From Halomonas sp. MCCC 1A13316 (GTDB taxonomy: Bacteria > Pseudomonadota > Gammaproteobacteria > Pseudomonadales > Halomonadaceae): a stretch of 64,000 nt of DNA. The stretch is from contig NZ_CP053382.1 in NCBI RefSeq assembly GCF_014931605.1, positions 620,001 to 684,000 on the forward strand, read 5' to 3'. The notes under the pieces were generated by a model. The model was not told where the DNA came from and ran no database searches. It was given only the letters and a program-made list of their open reading frames with translations. Each line of letters starts with the position of its first letter. The first letter of the stretch is position 1. This document shows positions 40,626 through 48,985 of the stretch, piece after piece. The position numbers and the translations under genes were made by a program.

Positions 40626-41516
40626 TTACTTGCTGGGCTTGCCGCTCGCGTGTTCGGCGAGGTGCGGGTCGGGCGTTTCCTCGTCGAGCCAGGTGCCGCA
40701 TTTGAGACAGTAAAGCGCACGCTTCTCGTGACGGTCGTGGCCGCAGCCGGGGCAGGCCTGATCGGAGTAGCGGTCGGCGCGGATCGAGCGGATCACCTCG
40801 GCCGAGAAGACCCCGGTGGGTATGGCGATGATCGAGTAGCCGATCAGCATGACCATCACCGAGATTGCCTGGCCGACGGGCGTGACGGGGACGATGTCAC
40901 CGTAGCCGACCGTGGTCAGGGTGACGATGGCCCAGTAGATCGCCTTGGGAATGCTGGTGAAGCCGGCCTCGATCGGCTCGATCACGTATACCAGGCTGGC
41001 GAAGAGAGTCACCAGCAGGAAAACGGTGAACAGGAACAGGAAGATCTGGCGCAGGCTGCGCTGTAGGGCCTCCACCAGCAGGCGACCCTCGCCGACGAAC
41101 TGCATCAGGCGCAGCACGCGGAAGATGCGCAGCACCCGCAGCAGGCGCACGATCGCCAGCGTCTGGGCGCCTGGTATCACCAGCATCAGCCAGGTGGGAA
41201 GAATTGCCACTACATCGATCACGCCGTAGAAGCTTCGCAGGTAGCGCAGCGGCTTGTCGAGTATGTAAAGGCGCACCAGTAGCTCGATGGTGAAAGCGAT
41301 GGTGAACCCCCACTCCAGCCAGTAGAACCATTCGCCATACGCCGCGCTGAGGTGATCGACGGTATCGAGCATCACCACCAGCACGCTGGTCAGTATCATC
41401 ACGATCAGGGCGATATCGAAGCCCTTGGCAAGCGGCGTGTCGGATTCGAAGATGATCTGGAACAGGCGGGTTCGTATTCCATCGCCACCCGGCCGAAACG
41501 GTTCGCTCATCGCCAT
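40626..41516 (-). CDS. Voltage-gated-type K+ channel with C-terminal zinc ribbon
   Basis: A 296-residue ion channel of the voltage-gated superfamily. Six helices are visible; S4 is basic with Arg every third residue (RLLRVLRIFRVLRL, from R124), and the selectivity filter is TTVGYGD (201-207). The soluble tail carries a four-Cys zinc ribbon, CPGCG and YCLKCG (C255, C258, C270, C273), in place of an RCK domain. K+ selectivity is inferred from the filter. It probably serves membrane potential or osmotic adaptation; the role of the zinc ribbon is unknown. Confidence 0.9.
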   Translation of the reverse strand: MAMSEPFRPGGDGIRTRLFQIIFESDTPLAKGFDIALIVMILTSVLVVMLDTVDHLSAAYGEWFYWLEWGFTIAFTIELLVRLYILDKPLRYLRSFYGVIDVVAILPTWLMLVIPGAQTLAIVRLLRVLRIFRVLRLMQFVGEGRLLVEALQRSLRQIFLFLFTVFLLVTLFASLVYVIEPIEAGFTSIPKAIYWAIVTLTTVGYGDIVPVTPVGQAISVMVMLIGYSIIAIPTGVFSAEVIRSIRADRYSDQACPGCGHDRHEKRALYCLKCGTWLDEETPDPHLAEHASGKPSK

Positions 41517-41571
41517 ACTCCCTGTAGCGCTTTACACATATTTTTGTTCGTCTTGCTCGCGAGGCCTGGGT

Positions 41572-42414
41572 TCAGGCCGACAGGCGGTGTGCCAGCTTCA
41601 ATGCCGTGCGGCCGAAATCAACGCCGAGCCAGTCGTCATGATCCAGCATGGCGGCTAGCCGGCCGCCCTCGTCGTGGCCGTGTTCGCCAAGCGTCTGCAA
41701 AGCTTCCCTGGCGGCTGCCTTCCAGCCGTCGTCACCGGTATCGGCCAGCGCATCCAGGGCCAGGATGGCACGGTGCAGCCACTCGCTTTCACCGGACCCT
41801 TCCGGCAGTTTCCATAGGTCGCCCAGCAGAGCGCTGCCGCGGGCGGCCTTGCTGGCATCGGCGGGGCGCAGGGGCACCGTCTCGGCGAAGGCTAGCGCCA
41901 GGCTCCACAGCGCCTGCGGGTCGCCGTCCTTGAGCTCCAGTTCCAGTTCGCAGATCGTCACGCGCCGGCCGGCGGCACGAATCTCGCCCTGGTCCAGCGC
42001 CACCTCGATGGTGGCTTCGGCCAGTTCCAGGCACCACAGCCGGCGCTCGAAGTCGGTGGTGAAGCGCGGTTCCAGCTGCGCCAGTACCTCCGTGCCCAGT
42101 GCGGCCATGGGGGGCAGCTCGGCAAGCCCGGCGCGGTCGAGGCTGCCTCCCTCCACCGGCCATTCCCATTCGCGGCGCCGGCTGTAGCCGCCGCTGCCTT
42201 CGCCGCTGGTCTTGAGGGTCTGTACCCAGCTGTCGTCGCGGCGACGCAGGCGCAGCGCCATGCGCGCGGCCTCGAGCTCACCCCTGGGCGTATCGTAGTA
42301 GGTATTGGCCAAGCGCTGGGCGCCATCCACCCCGCCTCGTAGGAGGGGGTGCTGCAGCAGGCGTTCCGGCCCCGTTTCGCCCAGTGCCAGTTTCATCTCT
42401 ATCTCGTAGCTCAT
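41572..42414 (-). CDS. CYTH domain protein
   Basis: A 280-residue CYTH-family protein, starting SYEIEMKLAL (the EXEXK-type triphosphate motif), with TYYDTPRGELEAARMALRLRRR and VQTLKTSGEGSGGYSRRREWEWP, and ending in ICELELELKDGDPQAL. The family hydrolyses inorganic triphosphate (E. coli YgiF). The C-terminal 90 residues are helical but too short for a full CHAD domain, so this is a truncated relative of YgiF. The ATG at 42414 has GGAG ten bases upstream; an ATG 33 bases earlier is possible. Divergent from the Pit genes. Confidence 0.83.
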   Translation of the reverse strand: MSYEIEMKLALGETGPERLLQHPLLRGGVDGAQRLANTYYDTPRGELEAARMALRLRRRDDSWVQTLKTSGEGSGGYSRRREWEWPVEGGSLDRAGLAELPPMAALGTEVLAQLEPRFTTDFERRLWCLELAEATIEVALDQGEIRAAGRRVTICELELELKDGDPQALWSLALAFAETVPLRPADASKAARGSALLGDLWKLPEGSGESEWLHRAILALDALADTGDDGWKAAAREALQTLGEHGHDEGGRLAAMLDHDDWLGVDFGRTALKLAHRLSA

Positions 42415-42542
42415 GTGTGTCGTGCTCCTGGCCTGGATGGTTGCCATGCGCCTGGATATTCAAGGGAAACGAATATTTCAATGACGTGACAGGGAGTCAT
42501 TCTCTATACTGACGCCGCCATTTCACAAGCGCATCTTACGCC

Positions 42543-43223
42543 ATGGTCAAATCAAACCCCTTTTCGGCAATGTTCGGCCGCTCGCCGTTCCAGCCACTGC
42601 TGGCACACATCGCCAAGTCCAACGAGTGTGCCGACCAGCTGTTGCCTTTCTTCGAGGCCACGCTTGTCGGTGACTGGGACGAGGCCGCCAAGGTCCGCGA
42701 GACTGTCACCCAGCTCGAGCACGACGCCGACAGCCTCAAGACCGAGCTTCGCCTCAACCTGCCCAATACGCTGTTCCTGCCCGTTTCCCGTACCGACCTG
42801 CTCGACCTGATCAGCGTGCAGGACAAGATCGCCAACAAGGTACGCGACATCACCGGCATCATGCTCGGCCGCCGCATGCAGGTGCCCGCGGAACTGGCCC
42901 AGCCCATGCGCGACTACATGCAGACCGCCGTGGCCTGCGTCGCCCAGGCGCGTCAGGCACTGGAAGAACTCCAGGATCTGCTCGAATCGGGCTTCGGACG
43001 GCATGTCTCGGACGTGATGCAGAACCTGATACGCGAGCTGCACATCCTCGAACAGAAGGCCGACCAGCAGCAGATCGACATTCGGCGCCGGCTGTTCGAC
43101 CTGGAAGATCAGCTCAAGCCGGTGGACGTGGTCTTTCTCTACAAGATCATCGACTGGGTCGGCGAACTCTCCGATCGCGCCGAGCGCGTCGGCAGCCGTC
43201 TCCAGATTCTCACTGCCCGGTAG
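42543..43223 (+). CDS. Pit accessory protein (DUF47/PhoU-like, TIGR00153)
   Basis: A 226-residue helical protein of the PhoU-like DUF47 family, beginning FSAMFGRSPFQPLLAHIAKSNEC and containing LEHDADSLKTELRLNLPNTLFLPVSRTDLLDLI. These proteins are encoded next to Pit phosphate transporters and modulate them. It is 68 bp before pitA, in the same direction. The long EELQDLLESGFG and EQKADQQQIDIRR helices fit the three-helix bundle repeats. Confidence 0.93.
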   Translation: MVKSNPFSAMFGRSPFQPLLAHIAKSNECADQLLPFFEATLVGDWDEAAKVRETVTQLEHDADSLKTELRLNLPNTLFLPVSRTDLLDLISVQDKIANKVRDITGIMLGRRMQVPAELAQPMRDYMQTAVACVAQARQALEELQDLLESGFGRHVSDVMQNLIRELHILEQKADQQQIDIRRRLFDLEDQLKPVDVVFLYKIIDWVGELSDRAERVGSRLQILTAR

Positions 43224-43291
43224 GACATCGCCTTCCGGCATAGCCGGGGAATGTTCTTTCAACCTGACAGCCACATAGGATCCAAGCCCCT

Positions 43292-44557
43292 ATGTCGATC
43301 ATTGCAGAGCACGCGTATACCTTCATCATCCTGGCCTGCCTCTTCGGTTTCTTCATGGCCTGGGGGGTCGGGGCCAACGATGTCGCCAACGCCATGGGTA
43401 CCTCGGTCGGCTCCAAGGCGATCACCATCAAGCAGGCGATAATCATCGCCGTGGTGTTCGAGTTTCTTGGCGCCTGGCTCGCCGGCGGCGAAGTCACCGA
43501 GACCATCCGCAAGGGCATCATCGACCCAGCCGCATTGGAGAGTGACCCCCAACTGTTGATCTACGGCATGCTGGCCTCGCTGCTGGCTGCCGGCACCTGG
43601 CTGTTGATCGCCTCCTTGAAGGGCTGGCCGGTATCGACCACTCACTCCATCGTCGGTGCCATCGTCGGCTTCGCCCTGGCGGGCCTGGGGATCGATGCCG
43701 TGGGCTGGCCCAAGGTCGGCCAGATCGCCGCCAGCTGGGTCGTTTCGCCGCTATTGGCCGGCACCATCGCCTTCACGCTGTTCAAGTCGGTGCAGCATCT
43801 AATATTCGAGGCCGACGATCCCTTCGTCGCAGCCAAACGCTACGTGCCCTTCTATATCCTGCTGGTCGGTTTCGCCATCTGCATGGTCACCCTGACCAAG
43901 GGGCTCAAGCACATTGGCCTGGATATGGGCTTCGGCACCAACCTGCTGCTGTCGGCGCTGTTCGGCCTGGGCATGATGGCCCTGGGTGGCTGGATGGAGC
44001 GGCGCGTGCAGGCCGGCAGCCGTCAGAGCGATCATTTCGGTTTCACCGGGGTGGAGCGCGTATTCGGCGTGCTGATGATCTTCACCGCCTGCGCCATGGC
44101 TTTTGCCCACGGCTCCAACGACGTGGCCAACGCGGTGGGGCCGCTGGCGGCGGTCATCAGCGTCGTTCAGAACGGCGGCGCCATCGGAGGTTCGGCACTG
44201 GTGCCCTGGTGGGTGCTGGTACTGGGCGGCGGCGGCATCGTGGTGGGCCTGGTCACCTACGGTCACAAGGTCATCGCCACGGTAGGCACCGGCATTACCG
44301 AGCTGACCCCGAGTCGCGGCTTCGCCGCCACCCTGGCGGCGGCGCTGACCGTCGTGCTCGCTTCGGGCACAGGCCTGCCGATCTCCACGACGCATACGCT
44401 GGTCGGTGCAATTCTCGGTGTTGGCCTGGCCCGGGGCATGGCGGCGCTCAACCTGCGCGTGATCGGCACCATCGCGATGTCCTGGCTGATCACGCTACCG
44501 GCAGGTGCGGGTCTGGCGATACTGTTCTTCTTCATGTTCAAGGGCATTTTCGGTTAA
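43292..44557 (+). CDS. pitA: Low-affinity inorganic phosphate transporter Pit
   Basis: A 421-residue PiT-family carrier that moves metal-phosphate or phosphate with H+ or Na+. The two inverted family repeats are clear: WGVGANDVANAMGTSVGS and AHGSNDVANAVGPLAAV, each followed by a phosphate-site WPVSTTHSIVGAIVG and LPISTTHTLVGAILG. About ten to twelve helices with a central loop at residues 170-240. Forms an operon with the DUF47 gene and is closed by a strong terminator. Confidence 0.95.
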   Translation: MSIIAEHAYTFIILACLFGFFMAWGVGANDVANAMGTSVGSKAITIKQAIIIAVVFEFLGAWLAGGEVTETIRKGIIDPAALESDPQLLIYGMLASLLAAGTWLLIASLKGWPVSTTHSIVGAIVGFALAGLGIDAVGWPKVGQIAASWVVSPLLAGTIAFTLFKSVQHLIFEADDPFVAAKRYVPFYILLVGFAICMVTLTKGLKHIGLDMGFGTNLLLSALFGLGMMALGGWMERRVQAGSRQSDHFGFTGVERVFGVLMIFTACAMAFAHGSNDVANAVGPLAAVISVVQNGGAIGGSALVPWWVLVLGGGGIVVGLVTYGHKVIATVGTGITELTPSRGFAATLAAALTVVLASGTGLPISTTHTLVGAILGVGLARGMAALNLRVIGTIAMSWLITLPAGAGLAILFFFMFKGIFG

Positions 44558-44598
44558 GTCACCCACGACGTAAATCTGGCTGGGGTTATAACCGCACG

Positions 44599-44627
44599 CG
44601 GCGGCACCTTGATGGTGCCGCCGTTTT
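44599..44627 (+). terminator. Intrinsic terminator after pitA
   Basis: CGGCGGCACC and GGTGCCGCCG form a perfect 10-bp stem with loop TTGAT and are followed by TTTTCG. It lies 42 bp after the pitA stop and 62 bp before argA. Confidence 0.85.
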
Positions 44628-44688
44628 CGTCGCTCTGATATAGTCGAACTCGATACACCTTCCTCTCACCTGCTGCCGGAGAGCGGCC

Positions 44689-46002
44689 TTGGACACTCGT
44701 TTCCCCTTCGTCGACTGGTTCCGCAATTCCTCCCCCTATATCAATGCGCATCGGGGCCGAACCTTCGTGATCTTGATCGAGGGCGAGGCGATGGCGCGAG
44801 GGCGCGGCGAACAGCTGATCCAGGACCTGGCGCTGCTGCATACCCTTGGCGTGCGGCTGGTGGTGGTGTTCGGCATCCGCCCCCAGGTGGATCAGGCGTT
44901 GAGCGAAGCCGGCATCGTGCCGCAGCGGCATGAAGGGCGCTGGGTCGCCGACGAGGCGATCATGGCCTGTGTCGAGCGGGTGGCCGCCGAGCAACGCCTG
45001 TGGCTCGAGGCGCGGCTGTCACTGGGCCTGCCCAACACGCCGCTGCATGGGGTCGAGCTGACCGTGGTGTCCGGCAACCTGGTCATGGCCAAGCCGCTGG
45101 GCGTGCGTGATGGGGTCGACTACGACCACAGCGGCGAAGTGCGCCGGGTGCGGGTTTCGGCCGTGCAAGGGCTGCTCGACCGGGGTTCGCTGGTCTTGCT
45201 GCCGCCGCTGGGCTTTACCAGTACCGGCGAGGTGTTCGACCTGGACGCTGCCGAAGTAGCTCAGCATGCGGCCATGGCGCTGGCCGCCGACAAGCTGATC
45301 CTGCTGGGCGAGGCCGCAGGGCTCTACGACGAGTACGGCGCCATGCAGCGCCAGCTCACCCCCGCCGAGGCCGAACCGCTGCTGAGCCAGATCGAACCGG
45401 GCTGCGAGCAGGCGCGCCATATCGCCGCTGCTTGCGCCGCCGCGCGCCACGGCGTGGCCCGCACGCACCTGCTTTCGTGGCAAGACCATGACGCCCTGCT
45501 GGGCGAACTGTTCACCCGCGACGGGGTGGGCACCATGATCACCCGGCATCGCTACGAACAGCTGCGACCGGCCGAACTCGGCGATATTGCCGGTCTGCTG
45601 GAGCTGCTCGAGCCGCTGGAGCGGCGCGGCATGCTGGTGCCTCGCTCGCGCGAACGCCTGGAGCACGAGATCGACGACTACCTGGTGATCGAACGCGACG
45701 GCATGATCATTGGCTGCGCGGCGCTGCACCGCTTCGGCGAAGCAGAAATGGGCGAGCTGGCTTGCCTGGCAATTCACGTCGACTACCGCGGCGGGGCGCG
45801 CGGCACGCTGCTGCTTTCGGGAGTCGAGCGTCGTGCAAAGCGGCTTGGGCTCAGTGCACTGTTCGTGCTGACGACCCACACCGCGCACTGGTTCGTCGAG
45901 CACGGCTTTCGCGCATCCGACATCGACTCCTTGCCGCCGCTCAAGCGCGATACCTATAACCACGCACGCAAGTCGAAGATTCTCGTCAAGTCCCTCTCGT
46001 GA
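44689..46002 (+). CDS. argA: N-acetylglutamate synthase ArgA
   Basis: ArgA acetylates glutamate, the first step of arginine synthesis. The 437-residue protein has an N-terminal amino-acid-kinase-like domain (FVDWFRNSSPYINAHRGRTF and VRLVVVFGIRPQVD; regulatory, without full kinase activity) and a C-terminal GNAT acetyltransferase domain (LACLAIHVDYRGGARGTLLL, ALFVLTTHTAHWFVEHGF). It starts with TTG at 44689, five bases after GGAGAG, as no ATG gives the family N-terminus. It has its own upstream terminator-bounded region, so it is probably transcribed alone. Confidence 0.95.
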   Translation: MDTRFPFVDWFRNSSPYINAHRGRTFVILIEGEAMARGRGEQLIQDLALLHTLGVRLVVVFGIRPQVDQALSEAGIVPQRHEGRWVADEAIMACVERVAAEQRLWLEARLSLGLPNTPLHGVELTVVSGNLVMAKPLGVRDGVDYDHSGEVRRVRVSAVQGLLDRGSLVLLPPLGFTSTGEVFDLDAAEVAQHAAMALAADKLILLGEAAGLYDEYGAMQRQLTPAEAEPLLSQIEPGCEQARHIAAACAAARHGVARTHLLSWQDHDALLGELFTRDGVGTMITRHRYEQLRPAELGDIAGLLELLEPLERRGMLVPRSRERLEHEIDDYLVIERDGMIIGCAALHRFGEAEMGELACLAIHVDYRGGARGTLLLSGVERRAKRLGLSALFVLTTHTAHWFVEHGFRASDIDSLPPLKRDTYNHARKSKILVKSLS

Positions 46003-46100
46003 GAGCCTGGTCCTAAGCCCTACGCAACCCCCCGGTCAGCCGCTGCCCTGAATCCATCTAGGTGGCGGCTGTCGCTTTGGGGCAACGCCGCCTATCACCT

Positions 46101-46118
46101 TGTCTCTAAAAAGTGACA
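46101..46118 (+). promoter_or_regulatory. GlrR-type activator site 1
   Basis: TGTCTCTAAAAAGTGACA is an exact TGTC-N10-GACA, the binding motif known for E. coli GlrR upstream of glmY. It lies about 190 bp before the sigma-54 promoter at 46292, a typical enhancer distance. Confidence 0.75.
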
Positions 46119-46165
46119 TCGTAGATTATTGTTTTTAAATGCATTACAAAAGAAGATCAAAACGG

Positions 46166-46183
46166 TGTCTCCGAACGATGACG
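46166..46183 (+). promoter_or_regulatory. GlrR-type activator site 2
   Basis: TGTCTCCGAACGATGACG matches TGTC-N10-GACA at seven of eight fixed bases, 65 bp downstream of site 1. The intervening and following sequence up to the promoter is AT-rich with IHF-like near-matches, which would help DNA looping. Confidence 0.6.
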
Positions 46184-46291
46184 AAAAAAGACCCAGGCTC
46201 TCGGTTTTTATCCCGGTTTATCCGCACGGTGGCGGCATGCCAAGCTTTGATTGTATTTAAGTTATTGTTTTTTATTGGTTGATAGGTTTTT

Positions 46292-46307
46292 TGGCACGCA
46301 GCTCGCA
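46292..46307 (+). promoter_or_regulatory. Sigma-54 promoter
   Basis: TGGCACGCAGCTCGCA matches TGGCACG-N4-TTGC(A/T) with one mismatch and correct spacing between the -24 GG and -12 GC. Transcription would start near 46318. A sigma-70 -10 (TATACA, 46309-46314) overlaps the same start, as at E. coli glmY. Confidence 0.8.
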
Positions 46308-46317
46308 CTATACAAGT

Positions 46318-46784
46318 CGAGCAACGAAGAAGTGATTCAAACGGCTCGAATCACTTCGGATCGTCGAGAGGCTCGGGGAACACCACCCCCCCATGCCCTG
46401 TGCGCCCCGGGCACCACGACGATCGGCGTTCGCTCCGCGATGTGTAACTTAGGTTGCGATGAGACGGGTGCCGCCGACAGGCAAGGAACGGTACCAGAAG
46501 GGCAAGGATGCCCCGGCATGGATGCCTCATCCCCCTCGGGGGATCGAATTACGGGCCAGTGCTAGGTGAGACTCACCTAGCACTGGCACCAAAGGACGAA
46601 GCAGGGCGGTTCGCCGCCTGCCCGTACCGACCGCACCTGGTGGCAGAAGGGTCGGCAACGGGGCTTCGGGACCCTCGGGTCCGCTGAAAGTATGGGACAT
46701 GGCTCGACCAGGCGAACGATGCCCATATTTTCACCCCTTCAGTTCCCTGCGTATTGGGCCGGCACCTGCCGGCCTCTTTTTTTT
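46318..46784 (+). ncRNA. Putative GlrR/sigma-54-dependent small RNA upstream of glrK
   Basis: No credible protein is encoded in this interval. It begins about 12 bases after a sigma-54 promoter and ends in a strong terminator. Perfect or near-perfect hairpins: GAAGTGATTC/GAATCACTTC (46329-46357), ATCCCCC/GGGGGAT near 46528-46544, a 31-nt near-perfect palindrome (46556-46586), a GC stem closed by a UUCG tetraloop (about 46606-46626), and GGACC/GGTCC near 46668-46682. The genomic place, activator sites and promoter type equal those of enterobacterial GlmY, but no sequence match to GlmY is seen by eye and the length (about 467 nt) is greater. Possible targets such as glmS or envelope genes are speculation. 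Confidence 0.6.
46757..46784 (+). terminator. Strong terminator before glrK
   Basis: GGCCGGCA and TGCCGGCC pair with a CC loop (inner pairs may open) and are followed by TCTTTTTTTT. It would end the putative small RNA 62 bp before the glrK start, with partial read-through into glrK. Confidence 0.88.
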
Positions 46785-46846
46785 CAACAGGGTTGGTGAC
46801 GAGCAGTAGTCGAGCGTGGAACTCTGTTATCCTTCAGGAATGTACC

Positions 46847-48385
46847 ATGGCGGTTCCTTATCCTCTCCTGAATAGAACATTGGTCATGACCAAACGGGTC
46901 TCGCGCCGTTGGCGCCCGCGCTCATTGCTGCAGCTCGTGCTGCTGGCATTCCTGGTAGTTATGCTGCCGTTGGGAATCTTGATGTACCAGGCCGGCCAGG
47001 CCTTGTCCGAATTGTCTCATCTGGCGGATGTCAGTGCCCGCCAGGCGGTAGAAGAGAGCCGTCGAGCCAGGGTGCTGAGCAACCTGGCCGTCGATATGGA
47101 GCGTAGCGCGCGTCAGTATGCGGTGCTGGAGCAGGAGAGCCTGCTCGACCTCTATGCCGAGCGCCATAGGGAATTCAAGGACCTGCTGGCCCGGCAGAGC
47201 CGCTTCCTGCCCGGCGACCCCAATGTGCAAGCGCTGGAGGAGCAACTGGAGCTGCTCTCGCAATTGCCGGAGCCGAATGACGAGTCGCTGAATGTCTGGC
47301 TGTCGCTGTTCGTGCCGTTCGCCGAGCATACCGAGGCGATGCGCCGGGCCACCAATCGCGAGATCGATGCCAGCATCGAAATGATCAGTGCGCGGGCGGA
47401 AGCCGTGCAGTCGCGGCTGTGGCTACAGACCACGGCGCTGGTCTCCGCCAGCTTGCTGCTCATGCTGTTGTTCAGTTGGCTGATCATTCGCCCGGTGCGC
47501 CAACTCGAGCGCCGAATTCTCAGCATCGGCAGTGGCATCGAGACCAACGATCGCGACACCATTCAGGGCCCCGCCGAACTGGTGCAGCTCGGTGATCGGC
47601 TCGACTGGCTGTCGACCCGGCTCAGCGATCTGGAAGCGCAGAAGCAGCAATTCCTGCGCCATATGTCGCACGAACTCAAGACCCCGCTGGCCAGCGTGCG
47701 CGAGGGATCGGCACTGCTGGCCGACGAAGTCGCCGGGGAGCTTACCCCCCACCAGCGCGAAATTTTGACATTGATCGATGCCAGCGGCCGAGAGCTGCAA
47801 CGGCTGATCGAGCAACTGCTCGACTACAACTTGCTGCAGCACAACCAGCGCATCACACTCGAACAGGTGGACCTGGCCACGCTGGTCAAGGCCACGCTGG
47901 CCAAGCACCGACTGGCGCTGGAGAACAAGGGCATGCAGGTCACCGCCTTCGATGGCCCGCTGGAGTGGGTGGTCGACCGTACCGCGGTGGGGCGCATCCT
48001 CGACAATCTGGTGTCGAACGCCATTGCCTATGGCGAAGACGGCGGCGAGCTGATGATTCGCGCGCATGCCGGGCGAGAGCACCTGATACTTGATGTCGCA
48101 AACAGCGGTGAACCCATCGACGATCACGACCGCGCACGCCTGTTCGAACCGTTCTATCAGGGCCGCTCGAGGCGCAAGGGGCCGCTCAAGGGGTCTGGTA
48201 TCGGACTTTCGGTAGCGGCTGACTGCGCTCGCATCCAGAACGGAGGGCTGGCGCTGGTCGAAGATAGAGAATACGAAGTGTGTTTCCGCCTGACGCTGCC
48301 GCGCCAGGCGCTGCCACTCACCCGAGAAAATAATAATATGGAGCCCTACCAAGTGGGCATCAGCGCAAGGAGCGAGGAACGATGA
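46847..48385 (+). CDS. glrK: Sensor histidine kinase GlrK (QseE)
   Basis: GlrK phosphorylates GlrR in response to envelope or growth signals. The 512-residue protein has two transmembrane helices (about 30-50 and 200-220) around a helical periplasmic domain of about 150 residues, a HAMP domain starting RPVRQLERRILSIGSG, the H-box FLRHMSHELKTPLASVREGS (His about 275), N-box DNLVSNAIAYGED and G-boxes ending GSGIGLSVAADCARIQNG. AGGA precedes the ATG at 46847; a Met 13 codons later is possible. Overlaps qseG by ATGA. The glrK-qseG-glrR order is that of E. coli. Confidence 0.94.
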   Translation: MAVPYPLLNRTLVMTKRVSRRWRPRSLLQLVLLAFLVVMLPLGILMYQAGQALSELSHLADVSARQAVEESRRARVLSNLAVDMERSARQYAVLEQESLLDLYAERHREFKDLLARQSRFLPGDPNVQALEEQLELLSQLPEPNDESLNVWLSLFVPFAEHTEAMRRATNREIDASIEMISARAEAVQSRLWLQTTALVSASLLLMLLFSWLIIRPVRQLERRILSIGSGIETNDRDTIQGPAELVQLGDRLDWLSTRLSDLEAQKQQFLRHMSHELKTPLASVREGSALLADEVAGELTPHQREILTLIDASGRELQRLIEQLLDYNLLQHNQRITLEQVDLATLVKATLAKHRLALENKGMQVTAFDGPLEWVVDRTAVGRILDNLVSNAIAYGEDGGELMIRAHAGREHLILDVANSGEPIDDHDRARLFEPFYQGRSRRKGPLKGSGIGLSVAADCARIQNGGLALVEDREYEVCFRLTLPRQALPLTRENNNMEPYQVGISARSEER

Positions 48386-48954
48386 GGGTAAGAAGAATCC
48401 GAGATGCAAGAACGTCTTTCATTGCCGGCGGGCTTGTCCTGTTGCTGGGCGGCTGCCAGTACCTGCCCGAGCAAGGCATGCTCGGCTCGGCACCGGAAGC
48501 GCCACCCAGCGCGGCGGCTTGCCGTGCGGTGAAGCCGACGTTCGAGAACGAGGCCTGCCTGTTGCCCAGTTGGGTGAATTACGGCCTGGCTTCGCAGCGC
48601 GGTGATGCCGAGTGGCGCCGGCAGAAGCAGAATGAGCTGGACGCAGATTATGAATTGAGCGAAGCCGAACGGGAGCTGGCACGTGCCGTGGCACTGTCCT
48701 GGGGTAGCGAACGGGAATGGCGGCAGGCAGCGCAGCTCTACGAGGAGCATACGCATGCCGCCCCGGCCGACCTGCAGCCACTGTTGCTTTACTGGCGCAA
48801 TGAACTGGAAGGGCGGCGCGCCCTGGCCCACCAGAGCGCGGATGCACGTTTCCAGGTGGCCACCCTGCAGCGGCAGAACGCCGAACTCTCCGAAAAGCTC
48901 GAAGCACTCACCGCCATCGAGCAGAACATGAACCTGCGACAACAATCGCCCTGA
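48382..48954 (+). CDS. qseG: QseG (YfhG)-type lipoprotein
   Basis: A 190-residue putative lipoprotein with a signal peptide and lipobox LLLGGC (C25), followed by a region CRAVKPTFENEACLLPSWVNYGLASQR and a C-terminal coiled coil (QVATLQRQNAELSEKLEAL). E. coli QseG/YfhG is an outer-membrane lipoprotein that binds and activates GlrK. Homology is supported by position between glrK and glrR and by the acidic, helical make-up; sequence similarity is only modest. Overlaps glrK by 4 bases. Confidence 0.8.
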   Translation: MRVRRIRDARTSFIAGGLVLLLGGCQYLPEQGMLGSAPEAPPSAAACRAVKPTFENEACLLPSWVNYGLASQRGDAEWRRQKQNELDADYELSEAERELARAVALSWGSEREWRQAAQLYEEHTHAAPADLQPLLLYWRNELEGRRALAHQSADARFQVATLQRQNAELSEKLEALTAIEQNMNLRQQSP

Positions 48955-48985
48955 GGGGCGAACGAGAAACACGGGAGATGACGTC

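Noticed and set aside
46251..46565. 104-codon open frame in the glrK upstream gap
   Set aside because: It starts before the sigma-54 promoter, lacks a ribosome site, covers the hairpins of the putative RNA and has biased composition; not a gene.
46318..46784. CsrB/RsmZ-like decoy for CsrA
   Set aside because: Several GGA triplets are present, but their number is about what base composition predicts and they are not placed regularly in hairpin loops.
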